Shown here: piece by piece, positions 36,489 through 47,100 of the stretch
Position numbering within the stretch: position 1 is the stretch's first letter
Layout: each line of letters opens with the position of its first letter
Assembly (NCBI GenBank): GCA_021372865.1
Contig: JAJFTO010000004.1
Coordinates: 124,001 to 188,000, forward strand
DNA from: Porphyromonadaceae bacterium
GTDB lineage: Bacteria > Bacteroidota > Bacteroidia > Bacteroidales > Dysgonomonadaceae
DNA: 64,000 nt
Direction: 5' to 3'
Position numbers and translations under genes: made by a program
The notes under the pieces: model-generated
Databases searched by the model: none
Seen by the model: the letters and a program-made list of their open reading frames with translations, nothing else
Told to the model about the DNA's origin: nothing

Positions 36489-37721
36489 CTATTTTCTATT
36501 TAGCGGGTTTGAAAAGTGAATCTCTCCTCTGAATGTTTGCGGAGAACGTACTCCTGGTTTCAGTTCACCCTGGACAGCGTAAAAATGGTCTGACTTACCG
36601 ACGAGCGTGGCACCCGCACGCGCAAAGTCGGATGAACTGTCAATGGTGCTCCATACTCCTGTCTTTGTGTCGAAGATACGGCATTCCCGGTTAAACTTAT
36701 AATATGCTACCGGTTGTGTCATATATTTCTTTGAAAACTCCAGATTTTGTTTTTGCTTTTCTTCAGGAGAGAGCGTCGGATTCTGCCCGATATGATATTG
36801 TGTGGTGATGGCATCAAGAAAGACATTGTAATTCACTCCCCCCAGACACAAGATGTAACGGCCGTCGAGCTGCATTGCAGTTGCGCCGCCTAGCGAGAAT
36901 GGTTTTCCTGTTTCCGGGTCGGTCTGAATACCTGCCTCGGTCCATGCTTTTGCCGCTACATCATATTGCAGGATGGTGGTTGCCATGGTAGGCCCTGTGG
37001 TGGCATCCCCGCCAAAAAAACCGCCCAGCAGATATACAGATTGCTTTCCTTCCATCACAATGGAAACCATCACAGGTTGTACACGGGGCACACCTGGAAA
37101 AGGAGGCAGTTCTTTCCAGACACTGTCTGTTTTTATATTGATGGAGAAGAATGCATTCGACGGAACTCCGTTCACATTGCCTCCACCCACGAATATCAGG
37201 TCACCCGATGCACATCCCGCAAAGTTATCCATGGATGCGGGCAAAGAGGGAAAGGATTTCAGTGAAATATCTCCACTTTCAGTCAGTGAAACGCTGTAGA
37301 CGTTGTTCAGTGAGCCCGTAGCGTTGTTCCCGCCAATCCACAGAGCGCCTTCTGCAGTTTGTACCGATACACCGTAGGCCGCAAGCTCGGGCAGTTGCCC
37401 TATTTCTTTCCACTCTTTTTTTATCTCATCATACCGCATAATTTGGTTGTAGAAGGTCTTGCTTCCACCTTCAAACCCCTGTTTACCCGGAAAGTTTGCA
37501 CCACCGCCCACGATGAGCTTATCGTCGATGAGTGCGGCGTAAGCTGCCGACACCCCCTTTGTCAGATCGCCCTGCAACCCTTTTGTGGATAGTTTATCCC
37601 ATTTTACCTGCATTGTTTCAATGTTGTTTTTGTCACTTCCGGGTGGACGGCATGACAGAAAAGCCGCTGCAAGGGATGCAATGATCAGCCATCGTACAGT
37701 CTCGGAAAGTGAGTGATACAT
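36489..37721 (-). CDS. nanM: N-acetylneuraminate epimerase (mutarotase), kelch lipoprotein
   Basis: 410 aa. The signal peptide ends at a lipobox (LAAAFLSC), so it is membrane-anchored in the periplasm. Kelch-type repeats form a six-bladed propeller: LIVGGGANFPGKQGFEGGSK, ALWIGGNNATGSLN, LIFVGGGNVNGVPS, VYLLGGFFGGDAT, ILCLGGVNYNVF and FYAVQGELKPGVRSP. It resembles NanM, which converts alpha- to beta-N-acetylneuraminate for uptake. An insert with TLSPEEKQKQNLEFSKKYM lies before the last blade. It starts 3 bp after the GH20 gene. Confidence 0.92.
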   Translation of the reverse strand: MYHSLSETVRWLIIASLAAAFLSCRPPGSDKNNIETMQVKWDKLSTKGLQGDLTKGVSAAYAALIDDKLIVGGGANFPGKQGFEGGSKTFYNQIMRYDEIKKEWKEIGQLPELAAYGVSVQTAEGALWIGGNNATGSLNNVYSVSLTESGDISLKSFPSLPASMDNFAGCASGDLIFVGGGNVNGVPSNAFFSINIKTDSVWKELPPFPGVPRVQPVMVSIVMEGKQSVYLLGGFFGGDATTGPTMATTILQYDVAAKAWTEAGIQTDPETGKPFSLGGATAMQLDGRYILCLGGVNYNVFLDAITTQYHIGQNPTLSPEEKQKQNLEFSKKYMTQPVAYYKFNRECRIFDTKTGVWSTIDSSSDFARAGATLVGKSDHFYAVQGELKPGVRSPQTFRGEIHFSNPLNRK

Positions 37722-37724
37722 GTT

Positions 37725-39692
37725 TTATTCTTTTAATGTTGACGGATCGTAAATTAATCCCGACACGGCTTTTTCTCCGTCGAGAGTGACAAATACAAAG
37801 GTAAACATCCACTTCTGCAGCCGCACTTCTGGTGTGCTGAATTTACCCACCGGCAGTTTCAGGAGTACTTTGTTCCATCCTTTCTTCAAGTGTACCGCTA
37901 TGGGAGGACGTGCCGTGAAGTTCTCATTCTTCAGTGTTACCTCATTTGTTTTCGTTGTATGTCTGTTTTCCCAGACGGGAGGATCAATGAGACTGTCGTT
38001 GACAAAGATACGGCTTCTCCTGTAATCCCATTCCCCTTGCGGTGGTGGCAGATCGTTCTCGGAGCGGCTGTATTCCTGTGTGGATACCCGAAGCCCTACC
38101 GTTTGGTCTTTTGTTGACCAGACCCGGGTGTAGGCGTAGGCTGTATGATTTTCCTGCGGATTTTCAAAAAATGCTGGTACGATGTTGCCCCACACATGGC
38201 GCAGGTATATGCCTGCACCGGTTGCAGGACGTACACCATAGTTTTTTCCGTTGTATGAATAATTGTCGCTGAGAGCTGAGTCAGGAGGGAATGTAGCATC
38301 GAGGACACCCCCATTGGGAAAAGGATCGGTAATCAGCCATTTTACCTGGGTTTGTTGTACATAAGGAAAGGGTTCACCCGCAAAAGTATGTTCCTTGTGC
38401 CAGAGCATGCGGCGCTCAAAGTCGGCGAAAGATTTGAAAACATCGTCACTTTCATCCGTCGGGAGAATAACACCATTCTTGTCGAAATATTCTGATCCAC
38501 CTCCCAACCAGCTGCGTTCAGCGAGAGCGAGCATGTGTGGGAAGAAGGAATTCTGTAATAGGATGTCGCTCTCGTGAGGTAGCACCCGGTCGTTCCATAC
38601 CGCCAGGATGGATCCGGCCAAATCATCGCTTCCATGGTCGGCATTGTAAATACGGCTGTTATATAAAGCCACGATATCTCCAAACACATCGAAATGGTTG
38701 ATGTAATGAAACCGGGAATCGATTGCCGGAATGCCCGGTTGTGCTTTTCCCCGGTAACTCCAGAGCTGTGTGGCATCGATCTCACCCGATTGGTATTTCC
38801 AACCCGGGTTCCATGAGATCACTTTTTTACCCAGGCTTCGGATGTAGGCTACCATCTCCGGCACAAAAGAGGGGTTCGTGAACTGGACCTCATCGGTTCC
38901 GATATGAATCCAGGGAAGTTCGGGAAACACCTCGGTACAGATTTCATCCATCAAATCCTTCAGAATTTTCATTCCCTCTTCCGATTGCATGTCGACGCCG
39001 GTAGCACGCACAAAGGCGGCACTGTGGCCGGGCATGTCAATTTCCGGAATCAACAGCATATGGTGTGCCCTACAGTGTGCAGCAATCTCACGGGCATCCT
39101 CGATGGTGTAGAATTGTCCCGGCAGGCGGGAGAAGTTGCTGCTGTCGTTAAGCTGCGGATAACGTTTGCTTTCCAGCCGCCACCCCTGATTCTCGGTCAG
39201 ATGCCAGTGAAAAACATTTATTTTAAACTGGGAGAGCAGGGTGATTTGTTTTTTTAATTCTTCCACCGAGATAAAGCTACGCCCCACATCGTGCATGAAC
39301 CCGCGCACACGGAATGCAGGCCAGTCGGTGATCTCCAGTGCAGGGAGGGTGTGGCCGCCAGAAGAGGCAACGAGCTGGTTCAGCGTTTGTCGTGCCCGGT
39401 AGAACCCTTCCCCGGTGACAGCTTCAATCATGACAGAATCTTTCGTGATGCGCAACCGATAAGCCTCTTCGGGATTGACAAAAGCTTCCGGAATATGACT
39501 TACCCATATTTCCCGGATCAGGGAGGGGGCAATCTTTCCATTGGTCAGGCGGTGTTTCTGTTTTCCATAAAGATTCACCTGTTGCGGTTTCGGAAGCAGA
39601 TTCCATGACACAACTTCTTTTTTCGGAGCGCAGGAGAGCAGGAGCATCGAAAAAAGCAAAATTTGAATATAAAACCGGGATGCTGACATCAT
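37725..39692 (-). CDS. GH20 beta-N-acetylhexosaminidase lipoprotein
   Basis: 655 aa, lipobox LLLSC with Cys21. A GH20b N-terminal domain (LLPKPQQVNLYG, GEGFYRARQTLNQL) precedes the barrel (FRVRGFMHDVGRSF, NVFHWHLTENQGWRLESK). The catalytic Asp267-Glu268 pair sits in WIHIGTDEVQF; IPEIDMPGHSAAF is also typical. A C-terminal jelly-roll-like domain is present (VRLQKWMFTFVFVTL). It removes terminal beta-GlcNAc or GalNAc exposed once sialic acid and galactose are gone. The start overlaps the esterase stop (ATGA), so translation is coupled. Confidence 0.95.
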   Translation of the reverse strand: MMSASRFYIQILLFSMLLLSCAPKKEVVSWNLLPKPQQVNLYGKQKHRLTNGKIAPSLIREIWVSHIPEAFVNPEEAYRLRITKDSVMIEAVTGEGFYRARQTLNQLVASSGGHTLPALEITDWPAFRVRGFMHDVGRSFISVEELKKQITLLSQFKINVFHWHLTENQGWRLESKRYPQLNDSSNFSRLPGQFYTIEDAREIAAHCRAHHMLLIPEIDMPGHSAAFVRATGVDMQSEEGMKILKDLMDEICTEVFPELPWIHIGTDEVQFTNPSFVPEMVAYIRSLGKKVISWNPGWKYQSGEIDATQLWSYRGKAQPGIPAIDSRFHYINHFDVFGDIVALYNSRIYNADHGSDDLAGSILAVWNDRVLPHESDILLQNSFFPHMLALAERSWLGGGSEYFDKNGVILPTDESDDVFKSFADFERRMLWHKEHTFAGEPFPYVQQTQVKWLITDPFPNGGVLDATFPPDSALSDNYSYNGKNYGVRPATGAGIYLRHVWGNIVPAFFENPQENHTAYAYTRVWSTKDQTVGLRVSTQEYSRSENDLPPPQGEWDYRRSRIFVNDSLIDPPVWENRHTTKTNEVTLKNENFTARPPIAVHLKKGWNKVLLKLPVGKFSTPEVRLQKWMFTFVFVTLDGEKAVSGLIYDPSTLKE

Positions 39693-41782
39693 TTATCTTT
39701 TGTTGTTTTATACTGACTTGAAAATGTGGAGGCCGGTAATTCGTCACCATTCACCAGATTTCCGTCTGAGAAAGCGTTCCAGCCATAACGTACATATTTT
39801 GGATTTTTTACCATGGGCGAATTTACCCTGATCACCTTGTCGTGAATCTCTGCCGTGGCCGGATAATACAATCCCTGGTATTCAGCCAGTTCAAAAGAAC
39901 GAAGCGGTTTACCGTCGGATGTGTGCAACTTCTCGGCATAATCAAAAGAGAGCAATAGCGATTTGCCCTCCACGGAGAAATCGCGGAATAATGGTCCGGA
40001 GGGAACAATCCCGGTCATCCCGTAGGTATGGTGTAATGCCAGACGTGCAAGCCGTTCCCCAACCTCTTTTTTCCGACGGGGATGCACGTCTGTACTGTCC
40101 CCCAGGTCGGAGGAGACTGCCATCCCGCTGTTCGGGACGACTGAAAGCAGCCGGCGCTGGCTATCACGGAAGTGTCCCCATGTTTCTCTGCCCACTGCCA
40201 TGCTGGAGAGTTGTACGTAGTAAAACGGAAAATCATTGCCCCACGCGTTTCGCCAGCTTTCCACCAGGGTAGGAAAGAGCACTTCGTAAAGCTCCACGTT
40301 TTGTTCATTCGATTCACCCTGATACCAGATAACCCCGGAAACAGACAGTCTTGTCATCCCTGCAATTGCTGTTTCATAAAGGTATGAGGGATGATAGGGA
40401 TGACGTTGCAGCGGGTCCCCGGAAAGTTCGCAGTTTCTGGCAGCCCGCTCCCTGCACCACGGATGGATATAATCGTTGTTTTTCCAGTTGCTGAACAGGT
40501 TCACCAGTCGCGGATGGTGTTCCAGGGTGAACCGGTCGATCCACGCTTCCGCAGGGGACCCGCCCACAGCATTCAGAATCAGTCCGATGGGCACTTCTGT
40601 TTCTTCATGAATTTTTTTCCCGAAATAATATGCTACTGCTGAGAAATCTTTGGCTGTCTCCGGCGTACAATGCTGCCATTCCGTATCCCGGAAATATTGC
40701 AAGCGGTCAATTTTTTTCAGCATCTCTTCATCCCATGCCTCGTTGTTGGTATAGGCTACAGGTTGCATGTTGAACAGACGTATTTGAGGAAGACTGGCGA
40801 CGGGCATATCTTCTGTTGCGGTGGTTGCCTGCTGTAGCCTGAACTCCATATTCGATTGGCCGGAACAGATCCACAGGTCGCCGATGAGTATATCTTTTAG
40901 TTCAATTTTATTTTGTTCGTTTTCGATGGTAGCCAGGTAAGGTCCACCTGCTTCGAGTGGAGGAAATTCAATTTCCCAGTTCCCGGCATTGTCTGTAATG
41001 GTTGTTTTTTTCTGTTTGTTAAAGTGTACGGTGACGGTCGTGCCACTGTTAGCCCTGCCCCAAAAGGTAATGGGTTTGTGACGTTGAAGCACCATTCTGC
41101 TTCCCAGGACCGGTGCCAGTGTAAATCCTCCGTATTCCCCGGTTATGGCTCCATAAATTGTTTTTGCGATCATCTCAGCTCCTTCTCCTGTAGGGTGCAG
41201 GGCATCAGGAAACAGATCAGGCCGTCGATGGAGTGGAGTATGCAGGTCGATCAGGTCCACATTGTTTACTTTTGCCACGGTTTCAATGGCTTCCTGCACT
41301 TGCCAGTACCAATCGCGGGTACTCGATGTAAATCGGCGGTGATCGGTAAAGATGGGGGTCAGCCGGCATATTTTTACTTCCGTGTTGGATTTCACCTGCC
41401 GGAATGTGTCGATCAGCCGGGAATAATCCCGTACGAAGTCATCACGGTAACGGGGCCAGTTGCGCGGGTCGGTGTCATTCAGTCCGAGGTGTATGATGAC
41501 AATATCAGGTTGAAAGGAAAGCGCTTCTTTGAGTTCAGGTAAATTCCAATAGGGATTGTGCCCTTTTTTCAGCAGTGTGGCGCCGCTATGTCCGAAGTTC
41601 TTCACTTCGTATATATCTCCCAGCATCGATTGCAGTCGGGCGGGATATTTTTCTTCCGGATTTTCAATTCCTGCTCCGAAGGTGACTGAGTTACCCACGC
41701 AGGCCACCCTGACAGGCCGTGCACAAATCAGACCTGAAGCGAAGCATGATAGCAATAATAATATGATCCGGGACTTTGACAT
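39689..41782 (-). CDS. two-domain sialate O-acetylesterase
   Basis: 697 aa with a signal peptide (ILLLLSCFASGLICARP). Domain 1 (about 25-215) is an SGNH/GDSL hydrolase: VACVGNSVTFGAGI, FGHSGATLL, IHLGLNDTD and DALHPTGEGAEM give Ser, Gly, Asn and Asp/His. A beta-rich linker (MVLQRHKPITFWGRANSG) follows. Domain 2 is a sialate O-acetylesterase: catalytic Ser in WICSGQSNMEF, then GVIWYQGESNE and an Asp/His end in STDVHPRRKKEVG. It removes acetyl groups from O-acetylated sialic acids so the other enzymes can act. A two-domain form is known for NanS of Tannerella forsythia. Confidence 0.93.
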   Translation of the reverse strand: MSKSRIILLLLSCFASGLICARPVRVACVGNSVTFGAGIENPEEKYPARLQSMLGDIYEVKNFGHSGATLLKKGHNPYWNLPELKEALSFQPDIVIIHLGLNDTDPRNWPRYRDDFVRDYSRLIDTFRQVKSNTEVKICRLTPIFTDHRRFTSSTRDWYWQVQEAIETVAKVNNVDLIDLHTPLHRRPDLFPDALHPTGEGAEMIAKTIYGAITGEYGGFTLAPVLGSRMVLQRHKPITFWGRANSGTTVTVHFNKQKKTTITDNAGNWEIEFPPLEAGGPYLATIENEQNKIELKDILIGDLWICSGQSNMEFRLQQATTATEDMPVASLPQIRLFNMQPVAYTNNEAWDEEMLKKIDRLQYFRDTEWQHCTPETAKDFSAVAYYFGKKIHEETEVPIGLILNAVGGSPAEAWIDRFTLEHHPRLVNLFSNWKNNDYIHPWCRERAARNCELSGDPLQRHPYHPSYLYETAIAGMTRLSVSGVIWYQGESNEQNVELYEVLFPTLVESWRNAWGNDFPFYYVQLSSMAVGRETWGHFRDSQRRLLSVVPNSGMAVSSDLGDSTDVHPRRKKEVGERLARLALHHTYGMTGIVPSGPLFRDFSVEGKSLLLSFDYAEKLHTSDGKPLRSFELAEYQGLYYPATAEIHDKVIRVNSPMVKNPKYVRYGWNAFSDGNLVNGDELPASTFSSQYKTTKDK

Positions 41783-41783
41783 T

Positions 41784-42446
41784 TTACTTATCGATGTATG
41801 GTTTTACCAGTTCCGCCCATTTTAAATATCCTGCTCCCATCAGGTGCAGGCCGTCGTTGCTGTAGGCTGGGTTCAGTTTGTCGGTACCGGGTTCAACGAA
41901 GTGGCTGTAGAGATCGATATAGATGACTTTTCTTTTTTCGGCCAGTTGTTTCAGTCTTAGATTGAGCGGAGCGATGATCTCCCTCTGGCGGGTATGTCCT
42001 TCAAACATTCCAAATGACTCGTTTACCGGGAGGATACTCTGCAGATAAATGGCTGTTTCGGGCGACTCATTTTGAATTTTCCCTAGTATACGGTCTGTCT
42101 GACAGACAATGCTGTCGGGTGAGGTCCCCCTTCCCAGGTCGTTGATCCCTATCATTAGAAATATTTTTGCCGGCCTCCCTTTTAACATTGACAGGAGTCT
42201 GTCATATACACCCATGCAGATGTCACCGCTGATACCCCTGTTTTTCACCTTTGGGTTGTGAAAGAGCTCTGCCCATTCGCCTCCGTTGGTGATGCTGTTC
42301 CCCACGAAAAGTATATCATCTTTATTGACAGAGAGCTTCTCAAACAGCGAAACCCGCTGATGCCAGAATGTGGGGTACGTCCTGTTTTGTGCGGAGAGCG
42401 GGAATGCAAGGCTTAGTGCCATCAGTAAAAGAGGAATCATCTTCAT
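41784..42446 (-). CDS. SGNH/GDSL-family esterase, probably a second sialate or acetyl esterase
   Basis: 220 aa from the ATG at 42446; one at 42458 is also in frame. Signal peptide MKMIPLLLMALSLAFPLSAQ. SGNH blocks: Ser in ILFVGNSITNGGEWAELF, Gly in NRGISGD, Asn in LMIGINDLGRG, Asp/His in NDGLHLMGAGY. It is separated by 1 bp from the two-domain esterase gene, so the cell would make two different SGNH-type domains for the same substrates. This may reflect different O-acetyl positions. Confidence 0.88.
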   Translation of the reverse strand: MKMIPLLLMALSLAFPLSAQNRTYPTFWHQRVSLFEKLSVNKDDILFVGNSITNGGEWAELFHNPKVKNRGISGDICMGVYDRLLSMLKGRPAKIFLMIGINDLGRGTSPDSIVCQTDRILGKIQNESPETAIYLQSILPVNESFGMFEGHTRQREIIAPLNLRLKQLAEKRKVIYIDLYSHFVEPGTDKLNPAYSNDGLHLMGAGYLKWAELVKPYIDK

Positions 42447-42541
42447 TGCGACAAACATTTAGGGTTAGGTAATCAAGAAACCAAAGATAGCGATAAAATT
42501 TATCGCCATCTTTGGAAAAGTGTGTATAATTATGGGATAGA

Positions 42542-44149
42542 TTAGTATCCGGGTGTTTGCTCCAGGGCGTCGTCGTTATCGAGCAACGATTTGTCGAGTG
42601 GCCATAACACCTTGTACGCTTCAGTAGCCTCATTCAGGATCGGGGTTCCTTCAAAACTGCCTTCCGTAGTGAAGACAAGAGGTTTTCCTCCCTTGGTAAG
42701 GGTCATCCTGCGCAAATCCCACCAGCGTTGTCCTTCCTGTACGAACTCTTTATCTTTCTCTCTCAGAATGGCCAATTCGTTGGTTGTGAAATTACCTGCT
42801 GTGAAGGCAAACTCAGGGGCCCAATTGGCACCATATGCGCGCTGACGGACAAGGTTGATGTATTCTTCCACTTTGGGGTTGTTGCCTTCCATATTGGCAA
42901 TTTCAGCCAGGGAGAGATAAACCCATGGGAGTCGGTAGAAGATAAAATCGCCAACCCATTGGCGGATACCGTTTGAATTTTCGAGACCGATGTTTTTGAT
43001 GGTCGAAACACCCCTGTAGACGAGATTTCCCTGAGAATCTTTGTTGTAGGAAGGCAGGAAAGTAGCGTTGCGCCGGCTGTCCTTCTTGTCGAATATTTCA
43101 AAGAATTTTTTGGTGTATTCGTAACGTTGTTGGGAGGAGGAGGTGGCGATATTTAACGGATCGTTAAACAGGGTTCCATCTTCCAGGTAGGCATTTTTGT
43201 TTGTTTGGCCTGTACCTACGTTGTATATGTACTGGTTGACTGCATTGGACGCTTCTCCTTCGGCATACCGGATGGCAAAAATGATTTCATCGTTGGCTTT
43301 GTTTTTGGCGTCGAAGACTTTTGAGAAGTCGGTCAACATCTTCAATCCATAGTTTTTAGCCACATTCTCCAGGTGCTGCTTGGCAACGGTCAGGTCCGCT
43401 TGTTTTGCCACATTGTCGCCTGTGGTCACTTTCGCATTCCAGAGATAGACCTCGCCTATGAGTGATTCGGTGGCTGCCTTGTTCCAGTATACTTTCTTTC
43501 CCAGACCGTAAGGATTGAAATCGTTCACACTGCCAAAGTAGTCGAGTGACTTTTGTAAATCACTTTTAATTTGTGTCATTACTTCAGATGCTTTGGCACG
43601 GGGCATATAGAGCTTGGTCGGATCCAGTTCCCCGTCGATCACTTCCACGCCGAGTCTCAAAGGAACCCCTCCGTAGATACGGTATAGGTCGAAATAATAG
43701 AAAGCGCGTATTCCGTATACCATTCCCAAGTAATAATTTTTCTTTGCTTCCGAGATATAACCGGCATCCGTCACGCGGGCTATAAACAGGTTACAGTTTG
43801 TAATCCTGCCGAACAGATCGCCGAATTTGGATACACCGGTATTGTTTGCATCAAAGTTTTGCTGAATAATTGATCCGTTATAAACAGATGAGCCATCGCC
43901 GCTTGTCCCGGAGATGTAGTTACCTCCCCGTAATTCACCAAAAATAATTGTGTGTTGCCAGGCAGCGTCTCTCAGGTGTTTGTGAATGCCGTCGATGTAA
44001 CCGGTGGCCTGTGCTTCGGTTTTCCAGTATGAGCCGCTTCCATAGTAATCTATGGGAGCAAGATCCAGTGCGTCACTGCATGAGGTGTTTGTGGCTCCGA
44101 TCAGAAACAGCATTACACCCGATATGATTGTTAATTTTGTAATCTTCAT
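42542..44149 (-). CDS. nanU: SusD-family lipoprotein of the sialic acid locus (NanU-like)
   Basis: 535 aa. Lipoprotein signal (LFLIGATNTSC, Cys about residue 24) followed by SDALDLAPIDYYGSGSYWKT. Typical SusD helices: YLGMVYGIRAFYYFDLYRIY and WVYLSLAEIANMEGN; the end is PLDKSLLDNDDALEQTPGY. In Bacteroides fragilis and T. forsythia a SusD-like protein NanU binds free sialic acid; assignment here rests on the locus. It forms a complex with the SusC upstream. Confidence 0.93.
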   Translation of the reverse strand: MKITKLTIISGVMLFLIGATNTSCSDALDLAPIDYYGSGSYWKTEAQATGYIDGIHKHLRDAAWQHTIIFGELRGGNYISGTSGDGSSVYNGSIIQQNFDANNTGVSKFGDLFGRITNCNLFIARVTDAGYISEAKKNYYLGMVYGIRAFYYFDLYRIYGGVPLRLGVEVIDGELDPTKLYMPRAKASEVMTQIKSDLQKSLDYFGSVNDFNPYGLGKKVYWNKAATESLIGEVYLWNAKVTTGDNVAKQADLTVAKQHLENVAKNYGLKMLTDFSKVFDAKNKANDEIIFAIRYAEGEASNAVNQYIYNVGTGQTNKNAYLEDGTLFNDPLNIATSSSQQRYEYTKKFFEIFDKKDSRRNATFLPSYNKDSQGNLVYRGVSTIKNIGLENSNGIRQWVGDFIFYRLPWVYLSLAEIANMEGNNPKVEEYINLVRQRAYGANWAPEFAFTAGNFTTNELAILREKDKEFVQEGQRWWDLRRMTLTKGGKPLVFTTEGSFEGTPILNEATEAYKVLWPLDKSLLDNDDALEQTPGY

Positions 44150-44171
44150 AATGTTGAATTTCTAAAGATGT

Positions 44172-47100
44172 TTAAAATGTTAAGTTAATACCAAACAACA
44201 GGGTCCTTGGAAGGCCGTAACCGTTACCACTGGCAACTCCTGCACCGATAGAACGTTCGGGGCTGGCCACAGGTGCTGCGGTGAGGTATCCCAGGTTCTG
44301 TCCGGTGATTGATACGTTCATAGCCTGCATATAAAGCCTTTTTGCAAGGGTCTCGGGCAAAGAGTAGGCCAGAGAGATTTCTCTGAAGGAGAGATAATCC
44401 CCTTTATAGGCAAAAAGTGTGGAAGGACGGTTTACGTTGCCAGTTCCAAGCTGATCGGCCCATACATAACGGGGATACTTTGCGTTGGGGTTCTCAGGTG
44501 TCCAGGTGTTGAAGACATCCGTGGTCGTATTGTAGGTTCCCTGCATGGCTCCCAGGAACCAGGGAGTTGTATTGTCGTATGTCCAGAAACCCAATCCAAA
44601 GTCGAAACGACCGTAGAGCATGAAATTCTTGTATTTGAATGTGGTGTTGAACCCGCCGGTCCATCGTGGAGTGGTATTGCCAATGACAATCCGGTCGAAG
44701 CTGTCTATCATTCCGTCACCGTTGATGTCTTTCCACTTGGCATCTCCCGGTTCTAATAAGATGGCACGACCCTTTTGTGCATCGGTCAGCGCGGCGTAAG
44801 CAGCAGGCCCATACTGGTATTTACCCTGGTCGTTTCCGGTCTTCACTACCAGATCTCCGGGAATTTCATCTACGCTTTTGTAAATACCGTCAAATTGATA
44901 GCCAACCATCAGGCCCGGTTCCTGTCCTTCCTGGTAACCTCCGACGAATATTTTTTCATCTACTTCGAGTCCAGTTTGCGGATCGGTAATTTTCTTACCC
45001 GTATAGATTTCGGAACCTCCCTGGCGGTTTCTTTCCAATCCATTGTCAGGCAGTGAGATAATTCGGTTTTTATTGTAGGTGATGTTTCCTTTCATCTCCC
45101 AGCTGAAGTCCTTCGTCTGCATGATTCTTCCAGACAATTCCAGTTCCAGACCCCTGTTCCGGAATTCACCATTGTTGTTGGTGATGGAAGAGAAACCAGT
45201 GGTGGAGGGCAATGCGAAAGCTGCATACTTATCCATCGTCAGACGACTGTAATAGGTAAGGTTGGCGTTGAGTTTGTTCTCAAAGAAACTGACATCGGCA
45301 CCCACTTCAAAGGTGCGGGTTTTTTCCCATCTCAGTCCCGGGTTTGGTAAAATGCCAATCAGGAAGCCGGTACGGCCGTTATAAGTTTGCGGATTGTATG
45401 CACCCTGGAGGGTGTAGGCTCCAATGCCGCTTGCGTTTCCATTGACTCCAAAGCTGGTGCGAAGCTTTCCAAAGGAGAGCGCGGGCAGGTTTTCCTTCAC
45501 GAAATCTTCGTTCCCGAAAATCCATCCGGCAGATAATCCCGGGAAGAAGCCCCATCTGTTATCGCCAAGGAGTGATGAATAACCGTCGTAACGGAATACA
45601 CCGGAGAGTAGATATTTCCCAAGGTAATCGTAGTTTACCCGGCCGAAATATGAATTGATACGATATCGAGAATGCCATGAGTCGATATTTCTCTTATTTT
45701 CTCCCGTCTCGGTCAGCCCCAGATCCCAGAAGTCATCGGTGGGTGCACCTGTACCTGATGCGTTGAATCCTTTATTTTCCCTGTCAAAATACTCTGTTCC
45801 CAGAAGGGCATCCACGTTGTGTTTGCCAGCGAACATCCGGTTATAGTTTAACGTGGCATTGTAAGTTTGTGAAAAATTACGGTCGAACTCAGCGGATGAA
45901 CTTCTGGTCCTATTCCATTTTCCAGGATTGGTTTCATAATCCCGGTTGAATGATTCATAGAATCCCTCTTCGTAATACCACTGTGCCGACGCTCTTAATG
46001 TGAAATTTTGCAATATTTTTGCTTCTGCAGACTGAATCATGGTGAACTTATCGGTCTGACTGTCTCTTTTAAACCGGTCTGACTGGTAAGATTGGTTTCC
46101 GTCACCCGAGTTTGCACCAAGCAACATTTTCCCATCTTCATCCTCAAAGCGTGCAGTGGGGGGAACAGACTGGATGCGACCAAAATAATTTTCTTCGCTT
46201 GTTTGCGTAGGTGGCATCGACTGCCAGTTTGCCCTGTTGTAATTAAAGTTTGAGTTGGTTTTGAGCCAGTCGGTCACCTTGTATCCTCCATTAAAAATGA
46301 AGCTGTATCGTTTGTAGTAAGAGGTGATCGGTAACCCCTGCGAGTGGTTGTAACCCAGACCGGCATAATAGTTCCCCTTGTCATTTCCGCCAGACATATT
46401 CAGATTGTAATCCTGCGTAACGGAAGGATCGACAAAACTGTACTTGGCAATGTCTGTTTCACGGTAAATAAGCTGGTCATTGGCATTGATGGGATCGACC
46501 ATGGTCTTCCATCCCTTATCCAGCAGAAACTTATTGTTGTCATTTAGTTTCATCAGATTCCAGAGCATGCCTTCACCGTAAACGTTCCCCGTTCCCAGCG
46601 GAGAAGAACCGGTGAGATTGGTCTTTGCTGCCCAAGGTGTGTTTTGATATGCTTTGCGCATATAGGTAATATAATCTTCTGCACCCAGAAAGGTATAAGG
46701 ATTATTTACATAATTGAGTCCGAATTTCGCTTTCAGGTTGATCGCACGTTGTCCTGATTTTCCGCTTTTTGTGGTGACAAGGATCACACCATTGCTGGCA
46801 CGGGCTCCATAAAGAGCCGTTGCACCGGCGTCTTTCAATACCTCCATCGATTCAATATCCTCCGGGTTGATGTCATTCAAGCCATTGCGTAGCTGACCAT
46901 CGACCATTACAAGCGGCGCTCCCGATCCGTCGAGGTTGGTACCTCCACGCAGTACAATTTGCGGTGCTGCACCCGGATTTCCCGATGTCTGTATCACACG
47001 AAGTCCCGAAACTGCACCCGAGAGGGCCTGCGCGGGATTAGAGAAAACACCCACGGTGAGTGTTTCATTCGTTACCTTGGCGATGGAGTTGGTCACTTTG

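Noticed and set aside
40913..41542. 209-residue open frame on the plus strand
   Set aside because: It lies wholly inside the sialate esterase gene on the other strand and shows no domain, signal or promoter.
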